Assembly: GCA_021521415.1 (NCBI GenBank) | Contig: JAIQDT010000168.1 | Coordinates: forward strand, 2,612,501-2,676,500 | Source: Bidens hawaiensis | Lineage: Eukaryota; Streptophyta; Magnoliopsida; Asterales; Asteraceae | Reading direction: 5' to 3' | Length of the DNA: 64,000 nucleotides | In this document: positions 34,057-46,008 of the stretch, in pieces | Numbering within the stretch: the first letter of the stretch is position 1 | How the letters are laid out: every line of letters begins with the position of its first letter | The notes under the pieces: generated by a model | Told to the model about the DNA's origin: nothing | What the model saw: only the letters and a program-made list of their open reading frames with translations | Databases searched by the model: none | Made by a program: the position numbers and the translations under genes

Positions 34057-34889
34057 TGAAGCAAATCTTGGAGAGAGATCAAGTCACACAGAAAAAGTTG
34101 ACCGAACACGATATGCTCTTTAATAATCAACATTCTTCTATTCTCGATATTCAAAGAACAGTTGGTGATATTGCTCGTCGTCTTGATGAAAGGCCTCAAG
34201 GACAGTTTCCGGGTTCTACTCAGACGAATCCAGCCGCTCAACTGAAAGCAATTACTACTCGTAGCGGAAGGGTTTTGGGTCCCGAGGTTGTTAAAGAAAA
34301 GGTTGGAGTTGAAGAAGAGGAAGTGGTTGATGAAGAAATTGAGATGGAGGCCCCGGGTAAGTCAGAAGTTAAAGCACCAATTATTGAGCCGCAAGTTGAG
34401 AAAGAGCCGGTCGTATTTCGGCCACCACCCGAAATTAATATCTCTCATGTTCCTTATCTCGATCGTCTCAAGAATCTAAAATATACGAGGGAATACGGGC
34501 ATTTTCTAGATATGTTCCGACAGTTAAAGATTAATCTTCCGTTTGTTGAAGCTCTCCAACACATGCCAAAGTATGCGAAATTTTTGAAAGATTTACTCAA
34601 GAGAAAAGATCGGTTAGGAGAGATTTCGTCTATACCACTTAGCGGGGATTGTTCGTCGGTTGTGTTGAATCGGGTCCCCGAAAAGTTATCGGATTCGGGT
34701 GTATTTACAATCCCATGTACGTTCGGAAGTGATATGATGAGTCAAGCGTTGGTGGAGTTGGGTGCAAGTATTAATCTTATGTTGTACTCATTGTTTGAGA
34801 AGTTGGAGTTGGGTGAGCTTACACCGACTCGTATTTCGTTGTCATTGGCGGATCGTTCGGTTAAGTAGCTGCAAGGTTTTATTGAAAAT
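34053..34889 (+). pseudogene. Athila gag tail and protease
   Basis: The frame 34053-34868 starts with QKKLTEHDMLFNNQHSSILD and LKAITTRSGRVL, which in this lineage continue Gag, so a frame change near 34050 separates them. A Glu/Val-rich linker follows, then NISHVPYLDRLKN, FLKDLLKRKDRLG and the protease VELGASINLMLYSLFEKLEL. The usual catalytic D of D-L-G-A is E here. An amber codon (34866) interrupts the end before LQGFIENLLVKVDKFVFPVD. Confidence 0.82.
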
Positions 34890-36362
34890 TTGCTAGTTAA
34901 AGTTGACAAGTTCGTATTTCCGGTTGATTTTCTGGTACTTGACATGGAGGCCGACGAGAAGGTCCCCATTATTCCCGGTCGGCCGTTTTTGAGAACGACT
35001 AAGGCTCTTATTGATGTGTATGAGGGATGGATCACACTTCGGGTTGGTGATGAGAATGTTACTTATTATATTGCGAAGTCGATGAAGCACCCAGGTTATA
35101 TTTGTTTAACCGATTTGGTTGAGATGGAGTTGGATGACGAGTTGATAGGAATTATAGAGGAGGATGAGGAAGACATGGTAGATGATGTTTTTTGTTCAGC
35201 GGAGATTATGGAGGTTAGTGAGATTATTTGTGAAAAAGAGGTCGAAAAACCCGCTCAGTTGGAATTAAAGGTTCTTCCGTCACATTTAGAGTATGTGTGT
35301 CTTGAAGAGGGCTCGGATTTGCCCGTTATTGATTCATCTAAGTTGAGTGAGGAAGAAAAGTCAAAGTTAATAGAGGTATTGAAGATGAATAAAGGGGCGA
35401 TTTCATGGAGACTTTCAGATATTCAAGGTAATAGCCCCGCTTATTGTACCCACCAAATTTTGATGGAAGATGAGTATAAACCGGTGGTTCAACCCCAAAG
35501 GCATTTGAATCCAAATATGCAAGAAGTTGTCAAGAAAGAGGTTATTAAGTTGTTGGATGCCGGGGTGATCTATCTGATTTCGGACTCTCCATGGGTAAGT
35601 CCGACTCAAGTTGTTCCAAAGAAAGGGGGGATGACGGTTGTCATGAACGAGAAGAATGAACTCATCCCTTCGCGTACGGTTACCGGTTGGAGGGTTTGTA
35701 TTGATTATCGGAGGTTGAATAATGCTACTCGCAAAGACCACTTCCCGTTGCCGTTTATTGACCAAATGTTGGAGCATCTTGCAGGTCAGCAATTTTATTG
35801 TTTTCTTGATGGTTTTTCAGGTTATTTTCAGATTCCAATCGCACCAGAAGACCAAGAGAAGACGACTTTTACGTGTCCGTATGGTACATATGCGTATCGT
35901 CGCATGCCGTTTGGGTTGTGTAATGCTCTGGCTACCTTTCAGCGTTGTATGGTGGCAATTTATCAGGATATTATAGAGACGTCCATGGAGGTTTTTATGG
36001 ATGATTTTTCGGTGTACGGTAATTCTTTCGATCATTGTTTGGGTAATCTTGACAGGTTGTTGAAGAGGTGCATCGAGACGAAGTTGATGTTGAATTGGGA
36101 AAAATGTCACTTTATGGTGACGGAAAGGATAGTTTTGGGCCATAAAATTTCAAGAGACGGTATAGAGGTGGATCGGGCGAAGATTGACATGATTAGTAGG
36201 CTCCCTCCACCAACAAATGTTAAAACGTTAAGAAGTTTTCTTGGTCATGCGGGTTTTTACCAGTGGTTTATTAAAGACTTTTCAAAAATTACCCGCCCGA
36301 TGACCCGATTGTTAGAGAAAGATGTCCCTTTTGTGTTCGATGAAGATTGTTTGAAGGCGTAA
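34890..36362 (+). pseudogene. Athila reverse transcriptase
   Basis: A 490-codon frame, the longest in the window. It includes the protease end (IIPGRPFLRTTKALIDV), the RT entry HQILMEDEYKPVVQPQRHLN, PWVSPTQVVPKKGGMTVV, WRVCIDYRRLNNATRKDHFP, FYCFLDGFSGYFQIPIAPED, YAYRRMPFGLCNALATFQRC and the active site FMDDFSVYG (35994-36005), intact. It continues to FLGHAGFYQWFIKDFSKI and stops at TAA 36360-36362, just before the RNase H part. It copies element RNA into DNA. The domain itself looks nearly complete, but the polyprotein is cut on both sides. Confidence 0.92.
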
Positions 36363-37048
36363 AAGTTTCTGAAAGATCAACTTGTAAGTGCTCCTGTTCT
36401 CGTGTCACCGGATTGGAATTTACCTTTGAACTCATGTGTGATGCGAGTGATTATGCGGTTGGAGCGGTTTTGGGGCAAAGGCGTGATAAACCTTTTCACC
36501 CTATTTATTATGCAAGCATGACGTCGAACGATGCCCAAGAGAACTACACCACCACCGAGAAGGAACTTTTAGCCATTGACAAGTTCCTGTCTTATCTCGT
36601 ACCTTCAAGGACCACCGTTTTTACCGATCATGAAGCTTTGCGTTTTCTATTTCACGAGAAAGACGCGAAGCCCCGTCTCATACGGTGGATTCTTTTACTT
36701 TCCGAGTTTGATATAGAGATTAAAGACAAGAAGGGGGCGGAGAACGTTGTGGCGGATCATCTTTCTCGTTTAGAAGATCCGAAGAGAGAAGAGATTCGCG
36801 AAGAAGAAATTGGTGATAGATTTCCGCAAGAGTCGATTGATTTTGTTACGGCCGAAAAGCAAGGTTTGCCATGGTTCACCGATTTTGCTAATTTCTTATC
36901 CACGGGCCTTGTGTTGAAGGGAATGACTACTCAACAAAAGAAGAAATTTTTTCAGGATGTTAATCGATATGTTTGGGATGATCCTTTTCTTTTCAAGATT
37001 GGTGGTGACCTAATTCTTAGAAGATGCGTGTCGAAAGAAGAAGGTTGA
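36363..37048 (+). pseudogene. Athila RNase H and connection
   Basis: It follows the RT stop in the next frame: FLKDQLVSAPVL, then ELMCDASDYAVGAVLGQRRD, IYYASMTSNDAQENYTTTEK, FTDHEALRFLF, ENVVADHLSRLE. Acidic RNase H positions (CDASD, TEKE, TDHEA, ADHLS) are visible. It ends in VNRYVWDDPFLFKIGGDLIL, RRCVSKEEG and a TGA. Confidence 0.9.
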
Positions 37049-37334
37049 ATATTCTGAAGCATTTTCATTAAGGTTTAACGGGCGGTCATCATGGAGCGCA
37101 TGCCACGGCTCAAAAGGTATTTGATTGTGGTTTTTATTGGCCGTCGGTTGTAAAAGATGCGGTGGAATTTGTTAAAACGTGTGATGCTTGTCAACGCTTC
37201 GGAAATATTTCATCGAAAAATGAAATGCCTCAACACCCCATACAAACTCATGAAAATTTTGATGTTTGAGGCATCGATTTTATGGGACCGTTTCCCATTT
37301 CCGGTGGTCACAAGTGTATTTTGGTGACAATAGA
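37049..37334 (+). pseudogene. Athila integrase, N-terminal part
   Basis: It contains the HHCC zinc finger ([14 protein letters not shown], then TCDACQRFG), followed by a TGA in place of the usual Trp before GIDFMGPFPISGG (first catalytic Asp). It is cut at VTID by the nested chromovirus, with duplication ATAGA. Confidence 0.9.
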
Positions 37335-40300
37335 TGTAACACCCCGTAACCGCAGCGGAAACGTAAACGGGATGCAATAGACACCTCTGATTTCAACCAC
37401 CTTGTTTATAAAGAAAACTGAATACATTAATATACTTCAAATACATTATCTCATATTTCATTACCGTCTAGGTGATACACACATCATACAATACGATACA
37501 TAATTCTATTTATAATAATGTATCCTAACATCCCGCACGCAAATCTTACACACATCAAGCACTTAGCACGTAAGCAATCACTTCATCTTAATTGTACCTG
37601 AAAAGCATGTGAGAAAATGGGTCAACTACGAATAGTTGGTGAGTTTCACAATTTGAGTAAACCATGATAAATCATTGTCAAAATATAATATTATCGATGT
37701 AATTATGCTAAGCCCACAAGTGAAATCTCTGTTAAATCAGTACTGTACCTGTTCCGGGGGCAATGTTAACCCAGAAACACTTCTAGGGACATCTGGGGAC
37801 ACTGTTAACCCAGTACTGTACCCATTCCGGGGGCAATGTTAACCCAGAAACACTTCTAGGGACATCTGGGGACACTGTTAACCCAGTACTGTACCCATTC
37901 CGGGGGCAATGTTAACCCAGAAACACTTCTAGGGACATATGGGGACACTGTTAACCCAGTACTGTACCCATTCCATACGATTCCTGTACAATCAAATATT
38001 TATAAATACACGCAAATCCATGCGTTCAGTATGTACTTAAACATTTCAATAGTAACATGCTTCCGCCCCGAGAAAATATTTAAAAACAATTCAGAAAAAG
38101 GGGCTCGTGAAACTCACCTTAGCACATGCAAGCAGGTAACAACAATCATTATCAGTTAACACGTCCAATCTGTAATATGATCCCTACGATCGTTACTATA
38201 CACTCATTATTAATATAACTTTAACCGTATCAACCGGTACATCTGGGGACACTGTTAACCCAGTACTGTACCCATTCCGGGGGCAATGTTAACCCAGAAA
38301 CACTTCTCCGAACTCAGATTGTGATATCGTTTAGAGTTCAGTATTCAAAACTACTATTAGTTCGTTTCCCCGTTTTGCGTGCCTAGCACGGTTATCCGTT
38401 TTTACGTTTCAAAAGGAGTTTGGTCGCACACGACCCGAAAATAGTTGTTGACTGATAATTTAATTAAAGTTGTGAAATTAGAGCTCGGTTTAGACGCCCC
38501 GTTTGGCCGCGGGACCCGTTTCCGTCTTTAGCGCACCAGAAACTGTTAAATCGGGTAAAATTACTTAAATCATCCGAATTGTTTTCGGATGATTCATTTT
38601 TACTTGTTTAACTCAATTATATGAAAATGGTTCATTTTTAGAGTTTTTATACACCAGTCAGCTCGCTTATGCGAACTTTACCGGTTTACGCGTTTTAAGC
38701 CTTAAAAGTTTGTTTTTGCACAAATAATTATCCGTTTAATCTCGGATCTTGAAATTTTGCACAAATCACTTTTTGACAGTGGGGAATTTTATAAAAATAT
38801 TTCCAGAATTAATTTTTATATTTAAAATTTGTTTATCTATTTTTAAACACCATTTAAACACTAAATATGTCGTAAATACCAAACGACCTTAGAAAAATCT
38901 CAAATTTTTCCTGGATGTCCCCTGCCATCCACATAATCCCCTGTAATATTTCCAGAACCAAAATCTCTTTTTACATGCCATTTTCAATAAAACCGAGCTA
39001 GAAAACCCTAGAACTCGTTTAACCGAAAAGCCTACTTAGACTTCTCCAAATGACCTAAAATTTTGTGTGTGACCTATAAATGTTATAAAAGGCTTATCTG
39101 GAATTTTCCAGAATTTTTGATGATATTTAACTATTTTTCACCATTTTTAGCCTAAACCGAGCATTAAATTCACCAAATATTCATCCTTTGTCCAAAAATT
39201 ACAAAAATTTCACAGAACTCTTATTTTCATGTGTAGAAGATCCCTGTACAATTTCATGACCCAACTCTAAACCATCCACAATCTGTCCAAAATTCCATAA
39301 CCGAACATAAACCGAATATACCTTTCGTTTTCCGCCACTACAAGCTACAAACTCGTCTTTCCGCCTTATCTACCACTAAACACAGATCCTACAACCAACA
39401 TACCACAATACCAAGCAAGTTACACTCACAATCAAGCCTCTTACACTATAGTTTCGGTTATTGTTTCAAAACTAAAGTTTAAACCGTAAAAATTTGTTTT
39501 TGGTTCGTTTAACTCCTTTCTTGGACCAAGATCCCTTGTATAACCCGTATACATCACTTGATCATGCAAGAATTGGTTTTCATCTTTGAAACCTCATTTT
39601 CTTGCAAATAAACTCAAGAAACGAAGATGAACACGTACATAACTCGATTTTTACCTTGTTTCTCTTGCTAAAATTCCGGGTTTTTGAGTGGAAATGTGGA
39701 GAGAACACAAAGATCTTGAAGATTTGTTGTAAAAAAAATAACAAGGCAATGGGGGTTATCCCCTTATGCCGATCGGATGGGTAAAGGGGGTGGGGTGGGA
39801 CCCACCTCTCCATTCTTGGCCACTCATTCAGATTTCGGCAATCTGGATAATGTTTTGGATAATCTGGTTCATTTCGTTTTTCGGTTAAATGTTTAATTCG
39901 GCTTAAAACGAGGCTAAAACGGTCGTTTTCGGCTTAAAAAATGAAATTTATATAAAACCGATTTAAAAACTTTAAAAACTTAAACCATGACTTTCATTAA
40001 CTTAAAACATCATATTATTAATAATTGCGCATCTTTTTCGGCTTGATCGATCGTCTCTTGCTTGGTTTGGTATTAAAGGTTTCGTTTAATGTACCGACGT
40101 ACCATTAAATCGAAAATTCTTTTCCTGAGCTTTAATTCACTTATCCGGAAGCTTTAATACTTCGTAAACATCACTAAATATCATATATATCGTCTATAAT
40201 TGAACCCTCGATTCGTTCGGGTTTCAATAACTATCGATCGATTGATCGCATATTCAATACGATGAATTATATATTCACTTACAATCAATACAGAGAACCA

Positions 40301-40405
40301 TGTATTCTCGTATAATTACTATGGTAATTCATGTATCCGACATTAAATATGACGTAACTATTGTCTACCGGTTAGGGTATACCGGGTTTCGTCGGAATCG
40401 TTACA
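37335..40405 (-). repeat. Gypsy-B 3' LTR (3071 bp)
   Basis: The plus strand starts TGTAACACCCCGTAACCGCA and ends CGGAATCGTTACA. It matches 46009-49064 with scattered substitutions and one visible 15-bp difference near 37450. It holds a 73-bp tandem array and a 77-codon minus-strand frame at 39580-39813 that is repeated in the other LTR. Confidence 0.95.
37739..37978 (+). repeat. 73-bp tandem repeat in Gypsy-B 3' LTR
   Basis: Units start at 37739, 37812, 37885 and 37958 (partial): AGTACTGTACCCATTCCGGG and so on. A further separate copy lies at about 38238-38308. Confidence 0.95.
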
Positions 40406-40415
40406 TTCTCCCCCC
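40406..40415 (-). other. Gypsy-B polypurine tract
   Basis: The minus strand reads GGGGGGAGAA, next to the LTR and preceded by the chromovirus-type end (GACGAAATTTCTTAACG). Confidence 0.9.
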
Positions 40416-41500
40416 GTTAAGAAATTTCGTCCTCGAAATTTTACACGCCCACTTCCCCTTCCGAAAGAAAGGTGGGGGTTTTCCCTTCAGAATTCACCGT
40501 CGCGCTGCCAGGTATAATCTGGTCCTCCCTGTGAATTCCACTTAATCTTAATCAATAAAGCTTGGTATGTCCAAACTGTTTAGTTTTCCCGTCTACTAAC
40601 TCTACGGAATTATTTATGATATCAGGCATGACTTCTATGAGGACCTCCATTACTGGTACATTCGTTGCCTCGTCGCTTAGGTACTTTTCAATCCGTATAC
40701 ATGGCAAAACATCATGTATAGTACTTAGCCCCTGGAGTACTTTAATCGATAAACTAAATGACCAATCATGGAGATAGTCTCATGAGGTCCTATATATTAA
40801 GGAGCTACTTTCGGTTTTGCCAAACCTCATATCACCTCTCTAAGGTGATGCCTTAAAAATACCTTGTCACCTCTTTCCAGCGACAATGGTTTCCTTTGAA
40901 TGTTGGCATAAATCCTTTGTCAATCTCGCGCTGCTTTCAACTTATCTTAAATATTATAAATCCGATTGGTTGTTTCTCGAGTCAATTCAAATCTTATGGC
41001 TTGATTGACGCCCATTTTCAATTTAACAAATTGGTGATAATTACTTCACCCATAGAAAGCTTCAAGCTCTCGATGCTTCCTTCCCCGCCTTCCAACAATG
41101 GAAGTAGGATGACTATTTCGATCTGAGATAATTGAAAATGGTACTCCACGACGAGATACCCTTTCACCATCATGAATTTAGGCGAGAATTCATTGTGGTA
41201 ATCGTCATGGATTGGGATGAAATGCGAGGATTGGTTAATCGATTCGCGATTACCCAATTTACATCATGCCTTTGATATATCTTGGGAATTTGCGTCTCGA
41301 AATCCATTGTAATTTATTCCCACTATCATTGGCGAATTTTTCTGTCGTTGTGGCGTTCCCCAGGGTTTTCGGTGTGCAACCTTATCTCTTGCATAACTTA
41401 TATATTCAGCAACATACGTAACCATATCTTTCTCCAAACTCGGCCATTAATAAAATCCTTTCAGATATTCGTATCATCAATAGTCTAATCCGATCCCGGA
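40416..41500 (-). pseudogene. Gypsy-B integrase remnant
   Basis: Minus-strand segments in several frames: HFIPIHDDYHNEF (about 41220), an IISDRN-like block, LKAARD (about 40930), and the chromovirus tail near 40430. Stops and indels are so many that only short matches remain. Order and end motif fit a Tekay/Del-type chromovirus integrase. Confidence 0.7.
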
Positions 41501-42780
41501 TGTATGGAATATTTCGATCTATGCGCTTTGTCCATGACTAATTCACGAAGGTCATGGAGGGTCGGGATCCACACCCGATTTTTTGAAGTAGAGAATTTCG
41601 TCCACGCACTGTTCGAAATTCTTCTCATTGCCGTAAAGTTCCTCCTTTTCCAATTGTTCCTCTTTCAACGCCTCACGTTGAGTGACTCGAATCAGGTCAG
41701 AAAGGTTCGACTGGACTATCATCCCCAGCGCTCGCACTCGCCATGGCTTAACCCGATCTTTCTTACTCAAGGTATCGGCTACAACGTTAGCCTTGCCGGG
41801 GTGATAACGGATGTCACAGTCATAATCGCTTAACAACTCGACCCATCTTCGTTGAATATGAGACTGCGGTCTCTTATCATCTATAAAATTTGTACATTTG
41901 CGTCGTACAAAGGATTATGAGTTGGGTAATGCTACAAATTCTTCAATAAACCGCTGATAGTCTCCGGCTAGTCCTAAAAATTGGCGCATTTCCTTTGGCG
42001 CCTTGGGTGACTGCCAATTTTAATGGTTTCTACCTTATTTGGATCTATGTGAAATCCTTGTTGCTTTACAACATGACCAAGGGATTAAGCTTTCTGTATT
42101 CAAAATCACATTTCGAGAACTTCGCGTACAACTCCTCTTGCTTTATCACTTCCACAATTTTCCTTAACAGTCGTTCGTGCTCTTCTTTACATTACAAATA
42201 TATCAAAATATCATCAATGAATGCTATGACAAATTTGTCAAAATAAAGTTTACAGACTCGGTTCATGAGTTCCATGAACACTGCCTGCGCATTCGTTAGC
42301 CCGAAAGGCATAACTAAGAACTCGTAATGGCCGTAACGAGTCCGAAACGCTGTTGTTGCAACGTTCTCCTCTTGGATTTTTCATTTGGTGATAACTATAT
42401 CTAAGATCAATTTTCTAAAAATAAATCGCCCCTTGCAGTTGGTTAAATAGATCATTTACTTCGAACAAGTGAATACCTATTCTTGATCGTCACTTTATTC
42501 AATTCTCCCTAATCAATACATATCCTAACACTTCCGTCCTTCATTTCCCAAATAACACTGGTGCACCCCATGGTGACTAACCAGATCGTATAAAACTTTA
42601 TCCAATAATTCTTGCATTTCAGTTGGTGCAAGTCGGTAAGATGCTTTAGCAACAGGGCCAGCTTGAGGTATTAAATCGATTCTGAATTCGACCTGTCGGG
42701 TTGGCGGTAATCCAGGAAGTTCCTCTGGGAAAACTTCTAGATATTTATGTATCACCGAAACATCTTCTATACGTTTTCTT
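41501..42780 (-). pseudogene. Gypsy-B reverse transcriptase and RNase H remnant
   Basis: RT entry at 42755: KYLEVFPEELPGLPPTRQVE, FRIDLIPQAGPVAKASYRLA, TEMQELL, then a frame change. The active site FIDDILIYL is at about 42195-42221, Asp pair intact. RNase H ends at 41836-41552 with DYDCDIRYHPGKANVVADTL, followed by SKKDRVKPWRVRALGMIVQS. The regions between are out of frame or missing. Confidence 0.85.
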
Positions 42781-43320
42781 TTAAATCTGTGGCAATCACG
42801 TTTGTTAAATACACCCCGTCTTCTTGACGTAATTATTATAACATCTCAAGACGAGATTAGAGTGGTAACATAATACCATACACTTTTCTTTGTATCTAAT
42901 CGCTTCATCGCCCGAAAGAGAGCTTCTAATCATCTTCTTTTCATATTTGATTTCAGCTTCATGTTGAGTTAGCCATTCCATGTTAACTATTTCGTCAAAA
43001 CTTCTTAACTTTACTGGTCGTAGGTCGATAAGGAAAGGTTAATCGTTCAGAATAATAGGACAATTCCGAACAATTTAGTTAACCATTAGGGATTTACCGT
43101 TAGCGATTCTACAGTATAGGGTTCTATAGTTTCACTAATCGGTACGTTTCCAAAGGGTAGGAGGTTAACAGGAACTAACTTCTATCGGCGATCGTAAAAA
43201 TATCACTGAAGCCTATTGATTTAAAACTACAACATACTTAATACCACCTTTGGATCATGACGTGCTTTATTCGAATTACTCACAAAAGCACAGCTCCTTG
43301 CTTGATCAGAGGTTGATGCT
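42781..43320 (-). pseudogene. Gypsy-B protease region, not readable
   Basis: It lies between the knuckle and RT, where the protease should be. I could not read a convincing aspartic protease motif because of dense stops. Confidence 0.4.
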
Positions 43321-43322
43321 TG

Positions 43323-43517
43323 TCATGAGGTTCGTCTTCCAACGACACCTTGGTTCAACTTTGGGCAATTTCTCTTGAAACGTTCTGTACTGCCACATTC
43401 ATAGCAAGTACAACTGTTTGGCATAATTGATTTCTTTGGATGGATTGTTATCGAAGTTGTTGGGCTCGGAGTGGTTGTACACGAATGGGTTGGGGTTGCC
43501 GGTTCACAAGGCTTCAA
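43323..43517 (-). pseudogene. Gypsy-B gag zinc knuckle remnant
   Basis: It reads CYECGSTERFKRNC at 43365-43406. The spacing equals a CCHC knuckle, but the His is Arg. A Pro/Thr/Ser-rich stretch precedes it, as in chromovirus gags. Confidence 0.75.
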
Positions 43518-45990
43518 TTGGTTCTACAATTGGGGCATTACGTCCATTTTTACCATACCTGTGGCCTACTATCACTCGACATTCTTCTTTCTGTCGATAA
43601 CCATATTTTCCACATTTAGGGAAGGATCCTTCATGCGGTTCATGTTTTTACACCAGAACTAGTCTTAGTATAATTCTGGGTTGTAGGACATACCTGCTTA
43701 TTCAAAAGCCTATCTTGCACTATACCTTTATCATTTCTCTTCTTTAACACTCGACGTCTCACCTAACGTCCTTCCAGTCCGCTTCCCATAGAGTCAAATA
43801 TATCAATGCTGGCTTGTGACACAACCCTTTCAAAGGTTGTATATTTTACAGGATTGACTATACTCCTTATCGATGGAGTTAGTCCCCAATATAGCGCTCA
43901 CTTCGCTTAGTTTCAGGAGTAATTAGCCATGTTACCAGACATGACAATTCCTTTAAACGATTAGCGCGTTCTAAGTGATCAGCACACAACATTTCTATCT
44001 TCCATGGCTCAGTTTCCAATCTCTGAACCTAATTACTCGAATGAAAGTGCTCTAGCACAAGAATTTTAAATTCTGACCATATCATCTGAGTAATAATTTT
44101 CTAACTATAATTTTGTACCATCGTGTTCCATCACGATACAACATGATCTACCAACATATCTGTAGCATATTTTACTACACAATGTTCTAGCCACTTACCA
44201 ATATCCTTAACCATTTCGATCTTTTCTATCCACTCGCTAATCTATTCCTCCCTTTACCATCAGTAACTATTAATAATGTCCTTAACACAAACAACAAACA
44301 TATCCTTCATACCGGATCTAATTCATTACGACTACTATTCATGTTTAGTTTATAACTAATACTTGTAGTCATAATAGTATTCGGTGGGATATTATCACTC
44401 TTAGTAATAACACTAAGAATTGAAATATTCATATTCATGTGATTGCTCGATCTATAATTCTGCGATCACATTGCATCAACACTAGCAGTGATCTGTGATA
44501 CAACATTCGGTATCATCATCTGCTATCTTTGAGCAATCAACTGAATCATATCAATCTCCATCATTGGAGTTACTCTTTTTATGTCATTCTGCCGTACACA
44601 TCTCGTACGTAGTAATCAATACTAATCTCACCGTATAACTCGTTACTAGCTCAATCATAACAGCAGGTACACATACACACCAAATATTATCATACATATT
44701 ACACATACCAGTATCTAGTATATATGTCCCCCAAATATAATAACATATGGACTTAACCTGACGTCGGTTAACGTTTAAATATGTTTCATAATCCTTATCA
44801 CCAACTGACATATAGATCCTTCTCAATAAGGATTAATGTTTTAATATGCTTGATTTCAATATCCTTCTGCATGTCAGCATAACCGATACATGCTCACCGT
44901 GAGCACCAAACGATTACGTACCACGGAGTTATAATATCCGTGTCTATTTGAATATCCGGCATACACGGTATACCACCTACGAACGAACAACCAACTATGC
45001 TATAATGATTCCAACACCTCTTTGTGTATGGGTAATCATTCTATTCGAGTATACATGGGTATAGGCATCTAGCGGATGTAAGGATAACATAGGGAGTTGC
45101 AAGGTTTAAGGTAATCGCGCAACCCATGTTGCCTTCAAATATTATCAATTACTATTATGGGAAACTCTATTACTTGCTCAGTCATTGTCCTCAGGCGTTC
45201 TAGGTTCGCTAAAATCGGTAATTCTCGATCTGGAGGTGGTATGACTCATATGTTTGAGAGTGAGAAATACATATATATATATATATATTTCTATATATTA
45301 TTTTTATCTGCTCATTTATTATCAAATTTATTATTATTATTATTATTTATTTTATTTATTTATTTATTTACCTTAATGGAATAAGAATGGGTTCAGGTAT
45401 AAGTCCGTCCGTACGTGAGGGTCGGCGGTTCTGGTGATCATTGGGGGTTATTAAGATATACGGTACCGGTGTTGGTAGGGTAAGGGATTTAATAATTCCG
45501 GTTGGGAGTGACAGTTACTAGATATTTCTGGGTAATGTCAAACGGGAGATCTAACTTGGTACTATCATAACTATGGCCCGATAAGTCAGACTTATCATCA
45601 ACCGATGCTCTAGAAATTTTCAGCATCCTCAGTACTTTTATTATTTCATCCCCCGGTTCCCTATCCGGGTCCTATTTCTCAATACATGTACCCACAAGAT
45701 ATGTACATATATATATATATATATAAACATTAGCACGTATAAATAATATTATATACTTTACACATATGTTGCCATTTTTACCTATTAACGTTCCCCGTGA
45801 CTTCCCCTGAATTCCCTCGTGCGGACAAGTCTGTTATTATGTTCCGGACCATAATAACTCACTTGTCCATCCAAGTTCATCCAGATCTCGTCACTATAAA
45901 TTATTAGTTGATATTCAGATCCTATAATACTTGAGCTACTGGTTATATTTTTGGTATCTTTTAAAGACATCCTAAATCTTTATAACCAAT
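43518..45990 (-). pseudogene. Gypsy-B gag and leader, mostly unreadable
   Basis: It lies between the knuckle and the primer site. The only open frame of note is 45785-45970, near the leader. AT microsatellites lie at about 45265-45365 and 45705-45724. The rest is too decayed to assign. Confidence 0.5.
45265..45365 (+). repeat. AT-rich microsatellites
   Basis: (AT)n near 45270-45290 followed by (TTA)n and TTTA runs to about 45365. Confidence 0.9.
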
Positions 45991-46003
45991 GGCTCTGATA
46001 CCA
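45991..46003 (-). other. Gypsy-B primer-binding site (tRNA-Met)
   Basis: The minus strand reads TGGTATCAGAGCC, 5 bp from the LTR. Confidence 0.93.
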
Positions 46004-46008
46004 ACTTC

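Noticed and set aside
37739..37978. CRISPR-like array
   Set aside because: Units are contiguous 73-bp tandem copies without unique spacers, inside a plant LTR.
39580..39813. 77-codon frame repeated at 48239-48472, apparently conserved
   Set aside because: The two copies are the two LTRs of one element, so similarity follows from duplication at insertion. No start context or domain.
45157..45384. 75-codon plus-strand frame with hydrophobic tail
   Set aside because: Its end is an AT microsatellite read as Tyr/Ile/Leu; the rest is antisense to decayed gag.
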